DNA of 64,000 nucleotides from Cordylochernes scorpioides. Its lineage: Eukaryota > Arthropoda > Arachnida > Pseudoscorpiones > Chernetidae. Of this stretch, positions 43,890 to 54,480 are shown in pieces; position 1 is the stretch's first letter; each line of letters opens with the position of its first letter. Below the pieces are notes generated by a model that saw nothing but the letters and a program-made list of their open reading frames with translations, did not search any database and was not told the DNA's origin. The stretch is taken from NCBI GenBank assembly GCA_030710605.1, contig CP092880.1, positions 19,529,791-19,593,790 of the forward strand, written 5' to 3'. Both the position numbers and the translations under genes were made by a program.

Positions 43890-44240
43890 TACCGCTCAAA
43901 AAGAGCAACCTATCTTTTGATATATGATATAGCTTATTTAAAAAAAAGTGTCCAAAATGGGATTCGATTCCGGTTGATGGCTGTCGGAAAACGACTGTTT
44001 ATACCTCCAGACACATACTTCTTTTTATTGTTTCTATCGGTTCCAAAATCATTTTACTAGGTACCGCTTAAAAAGAGCAACCTAGTTTATGATATTTGCA
44101 ACAATTAATATTATTTGAAGGTTATTCGCATATTAAACAAAATGTTAACGCGGGATTCAATCCTGGTTCATGACTGTCAGGAATCGAGGATTTCACCTCT
44201 CGTTCACCGACTCTCTATTTTTCATTGTTATTATTATAAT
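43890..44240 (-). repeat. Two reversed SINE copies
   Basis: AGGTACCGCT, AAAAGAGCAACCTA and GGATTCAATCCTGGTTCATG occur in the order expected for the GATTCCCGACAGTC family on the minus strand, with a second degenerate head near 43950. Confidence 0.55.
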
Positions 44241-44299
44241 TTTTAAAGCTAATCACATTTAATAGTAATATGAAATTTATATATAGGAAAACTTAATTA

Positions 44300-44830
44300 A
44301 GACAATCAAGCTAATAAATTAGTCTGGGTAATTTGGAGGAAAATAAATTTATTATACCTGGATTTACCCCGGAGTATCTGCAAGTGGAAAAAAAAAAGAG
44401 TCAGAGATGGATAAAATATAACTTTAAACAAATATAAATCATTAAAAACATATTTTCATTCTATACAAATTGTAAAAATTCACTCAGGAAGAACCGGGAT
44501 AATTAATAAATAAGATTAGAGATGAAGTTTTTTTAAAAAAGAAAAATTGTTTAAAACTTTGTGGAGAAGTTATTGGGCTTAGCTGGAAAAAACCTGTTGC
44601 AATTTTCTACAAAATAGAAACTTCTTAGGTAAAATTTCAGATTATTTTTCCTGTAATTTTCATGGAATAGCACTTTATACACGTAAACTTGATATTACAT
44701 AAAAACCTATATGTTACCAATAATAAATGAAATCATAATTAAATTTACTTAAAAATCTAGGTATACATAATTTCCTTTAAAAAAAGGTAAAAAATCACCT
44801 TTTTTAAATATATATATGCGTGGATAATAA
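44300..44830. other. AT-rich DNA left of copy B
   Basis: GGAGGAAAATAAATTTATTA and GTGGAAAAAAAAAAGAGTCAG loosely resemble the solo LTR at 53002, so this may hold an old LTR remnant. No gene is visible. Confidence 0.3.
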
Positions 44831-45060
44831 AGTCGGTGGATGAGAGGGTAACACGCTCGATTCCCGACAATAAGTCGGTGGATGAGAGGGTAACACGCTT
44901 GATTCCCGACAGTCATGAACCGGGATTGAATCCCGCGTTAAAATTTGATTAATATGTGAATAACCTTCACATATTATTCACTCTCTCTCTCTCTCTCTCT
45001 CTGTTTCAATTATCATGAACTAGGTTGCTCTTGTTGAGCGGTACCTATTAATGTGAATTT
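44830..45060 (+). repeat. SINE with duplicated tRNA-like head, at the left edge of copy B
   Basis: AAGTCGGTGGATGAGAGGGT with CGATTCCCGACA occurs twice in tandem before the full SINE body. A (CT)n run sits at about 44983-45003. The same SINE is at the left edge of copy C (55030). Confidence 0.65.
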
Positions 45061-45159
45061 GAACCAGCAATATATATATATATATACGTGTATATTAATA
45101 ATATTTTATAATAAAAATGAAAAAAAAACGCTAATGTTTCTTTTTACAAATATATCAAA

Positions 45160-45390
45160 CTTCTACTGTCCTCACAGCAATGAAAAAATATTGGGAGGGC
45201 TTGGCCTATCAGTGGTGAACCCTCCCAGCGGTTTCACCAATTTAATCTACCAGACTGCTTCTTCAGAGCTCTAATGCTGTATGGAATCATTCTGCTTTTA
45301 TATGCTCCACGGAAGGGTGGAATCTCAGAAATGGTATTCAATTGTATTTAATGGTATTTCATCGCAGTAAGAACAGTAGAAGTTTGATTT
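45160..45390. repeat. Foldback MITE, TCAGTGGTGAA family
   Basis: CTTCTACTGTCCTCACAGCA, TATCAGTGGTGAACCCTCCC and CAGACTGCTTCTTCAGAGCT are followed by a shortened right arm ending GCAGTAAGAACAGTAGAAG. The copy C counterpart is at 55275-55485. Confidence 0.7.
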
Positions 45391-45528
45391 ATTTGTGAAA
45401 AGAAACATTCGCTTTTTGTCTTTTCATTTGTATTATATAGATGGCGCGTTATTGCTTTGTATTAATCATATTTTAATTGGCAAATATTTTAGTTTTGTGA
45501 GATATATATTTATTAAAATATTATATTA

Positions 45529-46020
45529 CTAGCGGATGTAACCGGCCTCGCCCGGGTTTTACTCGAGTAAAGGTTTGTCTAACGAATCTCTCGATAAAGT
45601 GAACATTTTTCTCGGTCCCTTGAAAAATACTCGATAAGTTGAATAAAATCAATATTAATTGGTTGCCTTGGTAATTGGAAGTTAAAGGAATAGTATCTTG
45701 CCTTGGAATTGTATCATTATTCTTGTCTCAAATAAATTGCCGTGTCATCCTGAATTTTGTCTTTCCTAATTTTCTACATTACAAAATCATCGTATCATCA
45801 TGATAATATTTAGAGCAGATTGTTGAATTATAACAGATAAATTAGAATATTTATCTTGATTATTTTTAGGCGAAAATTTTTTCAAAAATTTTATTTGCTA
45901 GAAACCTTCCCAGTACTATACTAAATAACTTCCCAAAGTTTCATGGCGTTCCAATGAGTGGTTTGGTCAGGCGCAAAGGACAGACACTCACACATACATT
46001 CATTTTTATAGATAGATAGA
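45529..46020 (-). mobile_element. Helitron family 1, copy B only, 492 bp
   Basis: CTAG (reversed) at 45529-45532 after ATTA, hairpin CCCGGGCGAGGCCGG, and a 5' end in the TAGATAGATAGA stretch before T. Copy C has an uninterrupted ATTATATTATTATTAACGAT at the matching place, so this insertion followed the duplication. Confidence 0.85.
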
Positions 46021-46259
46021 TTATTGACGATATAATTGTAATGATATGTTATCAAATATTATATATCTCTACAGACACATTATTACAATGATAAAAAAAA
46101 TTATAAGATAAGAGGGGCCCTATCATATAATAGTGATAATTTTTCTATTGAGATAAGGTGAAGAGAAAATAGAGGTGACCAGGTCTCCTGGAGCATAAGA
46201 TAAGGTATCTGTGAAAATATAATATTTAATAAATAAATATCATATAAAAACACACACAT

Positions 46260-46467
46260 CATACCTGGCTCTCACCAAGGAGACCCGGGTTCGATTTTCG
46301 GCGTGGGAACTTTTTTATCCGGCCTAACCTGCCTCTTCTCTAACGGAGATCCTGTCCCTAGCCTCCCTAGTCTGGTCATAATACTTTGTATATATTTCGC
46401 TTTACGCGGCCTTTGGGCTCGAAAATCATTTTATTTTGGTTAGCAGCCCTGTAAATAAAGATATTTC
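46260..46467 (+). mobile_element. tRNA-derived SINE, copy B only, with 7-bp target duplication
   Basis: CACACAT flanks it at 46253-46259 and 46468-46474; copy C has a single ACACACACATATTGTC there. The head has ACCTGGCTCTCACCAAGG and the box B GGTTCGATTTTC, the body TTTACGCGGCCTTTGGGCTC, and the tail AAATAAAG. Confidence 0.75.
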
Positions 46468-46754
46468 CACACATTTTGTCAATTCTGTACTCCAGAAGAG
46501 AACCTAGGTTATAAAAATACACCTATCATATTGTGAAAAATAATATTTACGTATTTTTTAATCGATAAATTGAATTTATGATTATAATATATATTTATTT
46601 GAGATATAAATATGTTTATTTACTAATATAACATATTAGTGTTCATTTTATATATTCATATATTTGACATTTATATATACAAAGCAATAACGCGCCATAT
46701 ATATAATACAAATGAAAACACCAAAACGCGAATTTTTCTTTTCACAAATAAATT

Positions 46755-46935
46755 CAAATTTCTACTGTCCTTACTGCGATGAAAAAATATTGGGAGGGCT
46801 TGGTTCATCAGTGGTGAACCCTCCTAGCAATTTAATCTACCTAAACCGCTTTCTTTAGAGTTCTAATACTGTATTAGATCATTCTGCTTTTATATGCAAC
46901 ACTGAAGGGTGGAATCTTAGAAATGGTATTTAAGT
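46755..46935. repeat. Foldback MITE arm
   Basis: TTCATCAGTGGTGAACCC and TACTGTATTAGATCATTCTG match the family. The copy C counterpart is at 56470-56650. Confidence 0.6.
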
Positions 46936-47118
46936 AAACTATGGACAAAGGCTCTTAGGACCGTGGAATTATATTCAAATATTTGTATCGAGCAATGCTT
47001 TTCCGGAAACAAAAAGGACAAGCCCAGTTAGGCATGATTTAATACAAAGAAATAACATGCCATGTATATATAACGAATAAGAACATTAGCGTTTTGGTGT
47101 TTACATTTGTATTATTTA

Positions 47119-47611
47119 CTAGCGGACGTACCCGGCTTCGCCCGGGTTTTACCCGAGTAAAGGTTTGTCTAACGAATCTCTCGATAAAGTGAATTTTTTT
47201 TCCCGGCCCCTTGAAAAATACTCGATAAGTTGAATAAAATCAATATTAATTGGTTCCCTCGGTAATTGGAAGTTAAAGGAATAGTATCTTGCCTTGGAAT
47301 TGTATCATTATTCTTGTCTCAAATAAATTGCCGTGTCATCCTGAATTTTGTCTTTCCTAATTTTCTGCATTATAAAATCATCGTATCATCATGATAATAT
47401 TTAGAGCAGATTGTTGAATTATAACAAATAAATTAGAATATTTATCTTGATTATTTTAGGCGAAAAGTTATTTCAAAAATTTTATTTGCTAGAAACCATC
47501 CCAGTACTATACTAAATAACTTTCCAAAGTTTCACGGCGTTCCAATGAGTGGTTTGGTCAGGCATAAAGGACACACACACACACACATACATTCATTTTT
47601 ATATATATAGA
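47119..47611 (-). mobile_element. Helitron family 1, shared with copy C (493 bp)
   Basis: Reversed CTAG at 47119-47122, hairpin CCCGGGCGAAGCCGGG, and 5' end TCTATATATATAAAAATG at 47611. The same insertion sits at 56793-57281 in copy C with the same flanks, so it predates the duplication. Confidence 0.85.
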
Positions 47612-47639
47612 TATGTATTTTCAGTAAAATATAAATGTC

Positions 47640-48060
47640 AATATACACGAGATTGCTATATATCATCATTATAATAAGTGTGAAGTCAAACTGCTTATAA
47701 ACTTCAATGTACCAGCTTTGTGGCTATCATCTAATCTCAAAGAAGACAATAAAGTAAAAAGAGTCAGGTATGGACCCAAGCAAGGTAAAACCCTATAACA
47801 ATCAAACAAAATGGAAATTTCATAAAGTATCACATAGACCCTTCCCGGGGATCTTCCACAAGTCATTAGTGAGTTTTACGACGAGCTGCTGGACGATCGA
47901 TATATCTCATATCACACCCTATTGACCTTGACTGTGTCGCCGGCCTCTCTTAGATGCCATCCAGCCTGCAGCAACGTCCTTTGTTTATTAACCCAGATGC
48001 CTGAAACCACGAGGCCCATGACTGCTTTAGCTTATGGTACGACACACATATATATATAAT
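47640..48060. other. Duplicated block of unknown nature (counterpart 57330-57720)
   Basis: It is more GC-balanced than its surroundings and well conserved between copies. Words include GGTATGGACCCAAGCAAGG, CTTCCCGGGGATCTTCCAC and GCCTGAAACCACGAGGCCC. No frame stays open in both copies. Confidence 0.35.
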
Positions 48061-48272
48061 ATTGAAAATAATGAAAGCTTATCCTGACCAGGAGCACATG
48101 TGCTTGTTAGATGGCAGAACGCCATCTAGTGGAAGAGAAATCAACTAAACATTTATTTAACCTGTTCCCTGATATTTGGCCAACTCATTTTTAATATCAA
48201 CACTTGACCTTTTTATATTTTATTTTTCTATTGTTTTTTCTTCTATATAAATATAATAAAATGGTATATATA

Positions 48273-49576
48273 CAGGGTGTACCAGGTAAATTGGGAATTT
48301 CAACAATGGTATTTTAACTGAAATTTTTTGCAAGTAAAAATTAAAATATCCGAATGAAATTTGACACAGTAGTAGATAAAAGGATATAGTTTTTATTTAT
48401 TCAATGTAGTTTCCATTATTAGCTACAACAGTCTCGAGGCGAGTGCGGAATGAAGCACAGGCCTTGGCGACGATGACCTTGTCCATTTGGGTCATCACCG
48501 TGTGAACTGCTTTCTTGACAGACTGGATGGTGGTATGAGGAGCTTTGTTGACATCTCTCTCAACAACGCCCCATACATAGTAGTCGAGGGGATTGCAATC
48601 TGGAGAATTAGGGGGCCAAATATCAGGACCCCAGTGACTAGGGACGTTAAGTGTCAGCCACGATTGTGTCTTTTTTGCCTTATGGGCTGGAGCCGAGTCC
48701 TGTTGGAAGACATACTTCCTTCCTGCGGCCACCATGTCCATCCAAGGCTTCACAACGGTCTCCAGAACATTGATGTAGGTGTCAGCGTTCATCCTAAGGC
48801 CCTTCTCAAAGAAATGGGGAGGCATGACATCATCTTCACTGCTGATAACGCCAAGGACCATTACGGAGGCAGGAAATTTCGTGTGCATCACGACAGGTAT
48901 CTCTGAGGGGTCTTTACAGATCCAGCGATCATTCCTGGGATTTACCTTTTGGTCCACGTCAAAGTTCTTTTCGTCAGAGAAGAACCTTAGCATGCCAAAA
49001 GAGTCGTGTTTCAGGTTGTTGAGGAGGGCAGCAGCCTTTCCTTTTCTGTTATTCTTCATATTCTCAGTCAGCAACTGACCTTTCCGAAGGGAATAAGACT
49101 TGAGACCAAGGTCCTCATGGATAGTTCTGACAATTGTCATAGAGCCAACGTCCATTTCCTTGGCTATGGCCCTCATGCTCTTCCCAGGGTTTCCATCAAT
49201 CTTCTCCTTGACATTTTTGACAAATTCTTCGCCTCTTACCCTGTCCGATCGACTCGAGTGCTTTTTCCTTGTAGCTATCCCCTCTTTGTTACTGTCGGCC
49301 TCATCAAACTGCTTCTTGACACGATAAATAGTGGTTTTGGGCAACTTAAGAAAATCCACTATTTCTTTGGGGCTCCTTCCGGCGCGCAGAGCAACGATGA
49401 TGGCAGCTCGATTTTCAAATTCTCGGTTACTCTTCATCACTACACTGCGCACACATGTACTGTTGCATTTTACATGAATATGGCTACGTAATGAAAAAAA
49501 AAACAAGTTTTTAATCTCAAGTAGTTTTTGTTTTATGGACTGTCAAAGTTAGTCCCAATTTACCTGGTACACCCTG
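48273..49576 (-). mobile_element. maT-type Tc1/mariner transposon, complete, copy B only
   Basis: CAGGGTGTACCAGGTAAATT begins the left 24-bp inverted repeat (48273-48296), and its reverse ends the element at 49553-49576. TA flanks both sides. The 1304-bp element holds one intact transposase gene. Copy C lacks it. Confidence 0.95.
48397..49437 (-). CDS. maT family transposase (DD37D)
   Basis: The frame is open to 49506, but the Met at 49437 (MKSNREFENRAAI) is the likely start because the preceding residues have no family resemblance and reach towards the inverted repeat. That gives 346 residues, usual for the family. An N-terminal helix-turn-helix (about 9-43) and a second one (about 60-130) should bind the inverted repeats. 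Catalytic residues are D155 in FFSDEKNF, D247 in VFQQDSAPAH and D285 in SPDCNPLDYYVWG; 37 residues separate the last two, the DD37D spacing of maT elements. The enzyme cuts and pastes DNA at TA. No stop or frameshift was seen, so it may be active. Confidence 0.93.
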   Translation of the reverse strand: MKSNREFENRAAIIVALRAGRSPKEIVDFLKLPKTTIYRVKKQFDEADSNKEGIATRKKHSSRSDRVRGEEFVKNVKEKIDGNPGKSMRAIAKEMDVGSMTIVRTIHEDLGLKSYSLRKGQLLTENMKNNRKGKAAALLNNLKHDSFGMLRFFSDEKNFDVDQKVNPRNDRWICKDPSEIPVVMHTKFPASVMVLGVISSEDDVMPPHFFEKGLRMNADTYINVLETVVKPWMDMVAAGRKYVFQQDSAPAHKAKKTQSWLTLNVPSHWGPDIWPPNSPDCNPLDYYVWGVVERDVNKAPHTTIQSVKKAVHTVMTQMDKVIVAKACASFRTRLETVVANNGNYIE

Positions 49577-49924
49577 TATAATATTTATTAATATTATAAT
49601 CAATAGTCGGTGAGCACTTCCTATTTTTGAATTTATCTAACAAAGAAAGGTGATTAGGCCCTCGAATTATTATTGAGATTAATATACAATTTAAGCCCAG
49701 AGAATAAATGATTTACATTTAATTTTACTATATCGATTGATCAATAATATTTTTTCTAATTTCTCTTTTAAATTTAATTGATTGAAATTATTTTCAAAAG
49801 GAATATATTCATAGAATTTTAAATATTTTTTTTTAAGTCAAAAAAAGATTAAATATTTAAAAATTTGCCTGGTAATATTTATAAATATTTAATGTTATAA
49901 TTATATTTTTCATATACACGCGAC

Positions 49925-49932
49925 TTATATAA
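49925..49932 (+). promoter_or_regulatory. TATA-like box of the copy B acidic gene
   Basis: TATATAAA lies about 41-48 bp before the ATG at 49973 and is conserved in copy C at 59969-59976. Confidence 0.4.
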
Positions 49933-49972
49933 ACATTAAAATTGATTTGGAATAGTGAATAAAAAAAATAAA

Positions 49973-50706
49973 ATGGCAGATCTTGAAATTCTTTCAGAAA
50001 TCGATCAAGAAATTAAAGTAGAGGAGACCAATATAGAAGAAGCTAAGAAAGAAGAGTCAAAGGAGAAAGGACTTGAGATAGAAAAGACTGAAGCTGAGAA
50101 ACCAAAGTCCATGGAAGGTGAAATCAACGTCGCGAGTATTATGAAAGAAGATCTCAAGGCAGAAGAGGTTTTAAAAGAAAAAACCCAAAGCAGAAGTAGC
50201 AAAGGAAGAAGAAGCAAAAGCAGAAAAAGTTGAAGAAGATGTTCCAAAGGCAGAGGAGGCTATAGATGCTATAGAAGAAGTTCTGAAGGTGGAAGAGGCC
50301 ATTAAGAACTTAGAAAGTATTCTAAAGGAAGTAGATAACTTGGAAGGGATTCCAATGGGAGAAGAGGCCATGGAAGATTTTACAGTAGCAGAAGAGGCCT
50401 TAGAGGTAGAAGAAGCCATAGAAGCTACAGAAGTTGTTCTAAAGGTAGAAGATACCTTTAAAGAGATTCCAATAGGAAAAGAGGCCATAGAGCTCATAGA
50501 CAAGATTATAAAGGCAAAAGATGACTTCGAAGATATTACACTCTCAGAAGAGACCACAGAAGAACCTGAAAACATCAGGATGTAGAAAATGAAACTGAAA
50601 AAGGCTCGACTCATGAAAAGAAGCATAAAGTCAATTTTTTTCCTAGAATTCTTCAATCTATTAACAAACATTTTTGCTGCTGGAGGAAAGGAAAGGTAAA
50701 TGTTTA
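49973..50706 (+). pseudogene. Acidic Glu/Lys-rich protein, copy B, frameshifted
   Basis: It starts like copy C (MADLEILSEIDQEIKVEETN) but an extra A in the run at about 50177-50184 shifts the frame after VLKEK, and a missing base near 50574 creates a stop at the end of the acidic part. Between these points the other frame continues the protein (EEAIKNLESILKEVDNLEGI). Length also differs from copy C: a block around residues 150-165 is absent and VDN is inserted. The C-terminal basic tail region is present downstream. It is probably inactive, unless the homopolymer change is an error. Confidence 0.7.
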
Positions 50707-50967
50707 AATAGAAAACTATATATATATATTTAGATAATAAAAATTCATATATTTGGATTGAATAAAAGATTTATATTCTTTTTTATTATCTAAAGATTTG
50801 AATATGGATCGCTCTATATTCAGATAGATATATGTGTATTTCGAACTAAAAAATAATTTCAAGATGTGTTACCTTTTTGTGTAATTCTTTTGCTTTTTAT
50901 TTTATAATATATATATATATTTTTATTATTATATGACTTGTCTTTTTATCCTATTTTGGTATTTGAT

Positions 50968-51164
50968 TTCTTAAAAATAAAGATACTTCGGCCAGTAAAT
51001 CTTATTACCTAGACGTTTCGACAAAAATATTTTGTCCTCGTCAGGAGCAAACAAAAATTAAAACATTTAGCAAGGCGTTAAAAATCATTCTAAGGTTCCA
51101 AGGGCGTTTTCACGCGATATTTTGGTTTCAAGAAATATGAATGACGGCCAGGCAGCCTCTATCT
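50968..51164 (-). mobile_element. Short hammerhead-bearing retroelement, copy B
   Basis: TTGGTATTTGAT flanks it at 50956-50967 and 51165-51176. It is the counterpart of 963-1158, so the insertion predates the duplication. Confidence 0.55.
51007..51047 (-). ncRNA. Hammerhead ribozyme-like motif (family i), copy B
   Basis: It has the same core as 1003-1042; changes from the other copies fall in the stem II loop (TAT instead of GGT) and just outside stem I, while CTGACGA, the 7-bp stem, GAAA and CGTC are kept. Confidence 0.5.
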
Positions 51165-51176
51165 TTGGTATTTGAT

Positions 51177-52039
51177 ATTATACAATTATTTTTATATCTA
51201 CATAAGTATTAGATAATAAATATTATATTTTATTTAGAGTAAATATATATGGTGAAGCTTGTAAATTACAATTTTCTGTCAATAATGGAAGTCAATATAC
51301 TATATATAATTATCGTTTTATGAGTAACACACGACAAATACATACTGTGTGATGTATGTCTCACTCTCTACGGAAGATTAAAAATGTTTATCAAATGGCC
51401 AAAGATAAAAATATTAACGATTCCAAAAATGCTGTTGCCTATTGTTGTGTATTGATGGAATTTCTTTTTTTCGGAAGGATAATAATTTATAAAAAAGACA
51501 CCTGTCCCGTCAAATTCAACGTCAAAACTAAACGCCATCTATTGATCGTATTAGCAAACTTGCGGTTTCGAGTCGATGACAAAGTCACAGCACCAATTCA
51601 TCCTATTTTCGGTCTAATGTCCCTCGTCGGTCAGGATGGGCTTTATTTCACGAGATTCGCAAGGGATCAAATAAATCTGATAAAATATTTTATTTGAATC
51701 TTTGTAGACCTCATGGAATAAAGTCCACCCTGGACTGATGAGAGCCATTAGCCCGAAACTATGGTCTGCAAAATGTTACTCCTTTGTTTTCCAAAGCTGA
51801 TGTTATGGCTTTGTCATCGACTCGAGGCCGCTAGTTTGCTGATATGGTCAATAAATAACATATAGTTTAGACGTCTATTTTGAAGCGTTAGATGTATTTT
51901 ATTTTTTATATATATTCATGATTATATGTAATTCTGCTGTCCTCAAAGCTTATGTCCATAGTTCACCTAAAATACCCATTCCAAGAGTCTAGCAAAGTAT
52001 CACTATAAAAGGAAGTTCCAAAAATGCAATATAACAGCG
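51177..52039. other. Unique AT-rich part of copy B; doubtful frame 51356-51697
   Basis: A 113-codon frame begins MSHSLRKIKNVYQMAKDKN. It is interrupted in copies A and C by TAA near the middle and by indels, and it matches nothing I recognise. It may be an old gene fragment, but conservation does not support present coding. Confidence 0.3.
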
Positions 52040-52140
52040 GTATGGTAGATTAAACTGGTGAAATCGCTGGGAGGGTTCACCCCTGATGAGCCAGGGGCCC
52101 TCCCATTAATTTTTCTATTGCAGTAAGGGCAGTAGAAATT
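52040..52140. repeat. Foldback MITE arm, copy B
   Basis: Counterpart of 1995-2115 with GATGAGCCAGGGGCCCTCCC. Confidence 0.65.
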
Positions 52141-52339
52141 GTTTTATTTTAAAAAGAATCATACGCGTCTATAATAGTTTTGAATTTTGATATTTTGATA
52201 GTGTTGTGTATCATTGATATTTTGATTAATATATAAACAAAACTTATCGCTTTAAATATTGATACTATTTAGATCTTCGGCCATTTTATTAACTAGAATT
52301 ATGATTCATTTCGATTATAGTATAGCATCTCTGCAGTCC

Positions 52340-52490
52340 TGGATCTTTCCAGTTGGTCTCGAGGACCACGCCTCACCATCCCCTCAGCGGCGAAGTAAGC
52401 GATCTACGTATTCTTCGTAGATCGCGAAATGCGTGGTGTCGCTGGAGACCCACTGGCGATTCTCCACCAAACTCTGCAGCACTAGCAGAG
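52340..52490. repeat. GC-rich palindromic block with a perfect 10-bp hairpin
   Basis: GCGATCTACG, seven loop bases TATTCTT, and CGTAGATCGC form a perfect hairpin near 52398-52424. Around it GGTCTCGAGGACCACGC and GCGTGGTGTCGCTGGAGACC form a larger imperfect palindrome. In copy C one hairpin arm has changed to CGAGATCGC. Confidence 0.6.
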
Positions 52491-53001
52491 GCGCCATATA
52501 TATTCATTGTACATAGTAAATATATAGTATAGATCTGAAATGTTGTAATGGCTTGGTTCATTCTTAGTGAATCCTACTACAATGGTTTATCCAGTTTATT
52601 CTACCATACCGCTAAAAACTATTGTATTGATAACTATCTATATTGTCTGCAATTAAAGATTCATTAATGGTAATTGCGTTTAGCAAATTTATGGAAAAAT
52701 TCATTTATCTTCATATAAAATACGTATGCAATTTTTTTTCTAGCATAGATCTTCGGCATAAAGTCGTTATATATATAGATCTGAAATGTTGGAATGGCTT
52801 GGTTCATCCTTAGTGAATCCTACAAATGTATTCCCCAATTTATTCCACCATACCGCTAAAACTATTGTTTTGTTAACTATCTGTATTTATTGCCTGCAAA
52901 TAAAAATTCATTAACGGTAATTGCGTTTAGTAAATTTATGGAAAATTTGTCTTCATATAATAATAATAAATAGGTAATTAAACTTCATGTATGTTGCATA
53001 T

Positions 53002-53332
53002 TGTCGCGGAGATAAATAAAGCAAGGGAAAATTTAGGGATAATTAATTTATTATAAAGGTGGATATTTACTTTTTAGTTCTCCAATAAAATTATATACAA
53101 GAGGTATTTTATATATTATATATTTAAGGGAGAAAGAGTCAGATGATTAAAAAAAAACAACTCATCCCCAGGTAAAGATAAAAATAATGAGCGGCGCCAG
53201 CCTCCAAAGGGTCCCGTTTTCCTTATTTGCAGATCAGCTTCCGAGAACCCCTCACACCTGTGGTCCCCCCCCCCCCCCCGGGGGTTCCAGGGATGATTGA
53301 CAGGTGTCCCATCTGGATGGAGCTACTTGACA
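53002..53332. mobile_element. Solo LTR, copy B only, 4-bp target duplication
   Basis: The 331-bp insert runs TGTCGCGGAG...CTTGACA between ATAT at 52998-53001 and 53333-53336. Copy C has a single ATAT in TTTCATATTAATATG. It contains AATAAA and a C run of about 13 at 53266. No internal coding region is present, as expected for a recombined LTR. Confidence 0.8.
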
Positions 53333-53698
53333 ATATTAATATGTTGAATTTTTCTAATGGCAGCATCTGTATTCTTTGTTCCAAATTCTTCGATATTTTC
53401 GAGATATCAGAAGTAATTGCTAATATTCCAGGTCTGGATTGTTATTTTTTAAATGCGATTCGATAGCAATATATATTTTAAAAATAACACAACCAGATCT
53501 CTGTCTTCATATAAAATACGTATGCAATTTTTTTTCGAGCATAGATCTTCAGCATAAAGTCGCTATATAAGATTCCAAGATCTGTTTAAGCAAAATTATT
53601 CAATGTAATAGATCTATTTATCATAAAGCTAGAGGTTGCCTGGCCGGCATTCATATTTATATAGAAAATAGACACTTAGGCCAGTTGGAGTTTTTTAT

Positions 53699-53743
53699 TT
53701 TCTCAACGCTTCGACAAAAATCTTTTGTCTTCGTCAGGAGAAG
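53699..53743 (-). ncRNA. Hammerhead-like motif, left arm (family i)
   Basis: TTCTC, CTGACGA, extra A, GACAAAA/TTTTGTC with loop GAT, then GAAGCGTT, GAGAA. The A just before the cleavage segment is changed to G (GAAG), which should disturb stem III. Confidence 0.45.
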
Positions 53744-53875
53744 TAAATAAAAATAAAGCATTTGGCAAGGCGTTAAAATTTGCTTTAGATGTTGTTCTAA
53801 ATTCGAAAAATCAGGTGAGAACGCCCTTGCAACCTCAGAACAATTTTTAATGCCTTGCCAAATGCTTTATTTTTA

Positions 53876-53928
53876 TTTATTTCTCCTGATGAAGACAAAA
53901 GATTTTTGTCGAAACGTTGAGAAAATAA
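53876..53928 (+). ncRNA. Hammerhead ribozyme-like motif, right arm (family i)
   Basis: TTTCTC, CTGATGA, extra A, GACAAAA/TTTTGTC with loop GAT, GAAA, CGTT, GAGAAA. TTTCTC pairs with GAGAAA over 6 bp and continues after one bulged A. This is the best-formed example in the window. Confidence 0.6.
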
Positions 53929-54069
53929 AAAAAACTCCAACTGGCCGAAGTGTCTATATTTTATATCTATTTATGTGCCACTTTTTCACACTTTGGTTAG
54001 TAGCCGGTAAAACCATATTCTTTCTCTATTTGTGTTTTTATCAAATATACAAACGTCATATTCAATTTA

Positions 54070-54350
54070 TTTACCAGTTGTAAATAAGACACGCTTATAT
54101 CCGTTCTGGATAATTGCGCGTGAAAGTATTCACAATAATTCATATTGTAGTAGAGTTGGTAACAGAATTGTTAAAATAAAATAAGCAATTAAGAAAAATA
54201 ACATTAAATAAACATATACATTAAACAAATAAGCAACAGTATAAACAGATAGAAGAAAACGCAAGGTAGTTATTTGCAATATGTTAAGCAATGATGGAAA
54301 TTGATTTATTGAAGTTATCTGTAATAATTAGTATCGTGGAGAGAGAAAGT
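54070..54350. repeat. Dispersed repeat (AAGACACGCTTATATCCG)
   Basis: Copy B member of the family at 39400-39610; counterpart at 63560-63850. Confidence 0.65.
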
Positions 54351-54480
54351 TGATCGAGTTGAGATAAATACAAACGTCATATTCAATAAGTATTTATTTC
54401 TCTCGCGTGCACCATTCGTTTCATGCGAACTCTACACGCCAAACAGACGTCATATTTAATTTTTTTATTCAATAATTTTT

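Larger units (their letters stand above)
53650..53970. mobile_element. Foldback with hammerhead-like motifs in both arms, copy B
   Basis: The arms of about 110 bp run TAGACACTTAGGCCAGTTGG...GCATTTGGCAAGGCGTTAAA and the reverse, around a centre of about 75 bp. Each arm carries a family i motif pointing outward. The centre shares words with the short element at 50968 (AGAACGCCCTTGCAACCT against AACGCC.TTGGAACCT). Confidence 0.75.
44870..54480. repeat. Segmental duplication copy B
   Basis: It is collinear with 55040-64000 over its whole length apart from insertions. The acidic-gene start codons are 10043 bp apart. Insertions present only here are a Helitron (45529-46020), a SINE (46260-46467), a maT transposon (48273-49576) and a solo LTR (53002-53332). 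Confidence 0.85.

Noticed and set aside
51356-51697. New 113-residue protein gene in copy B
   Set aside because: The frame is interrupted in copies A and C and matches no family I know.
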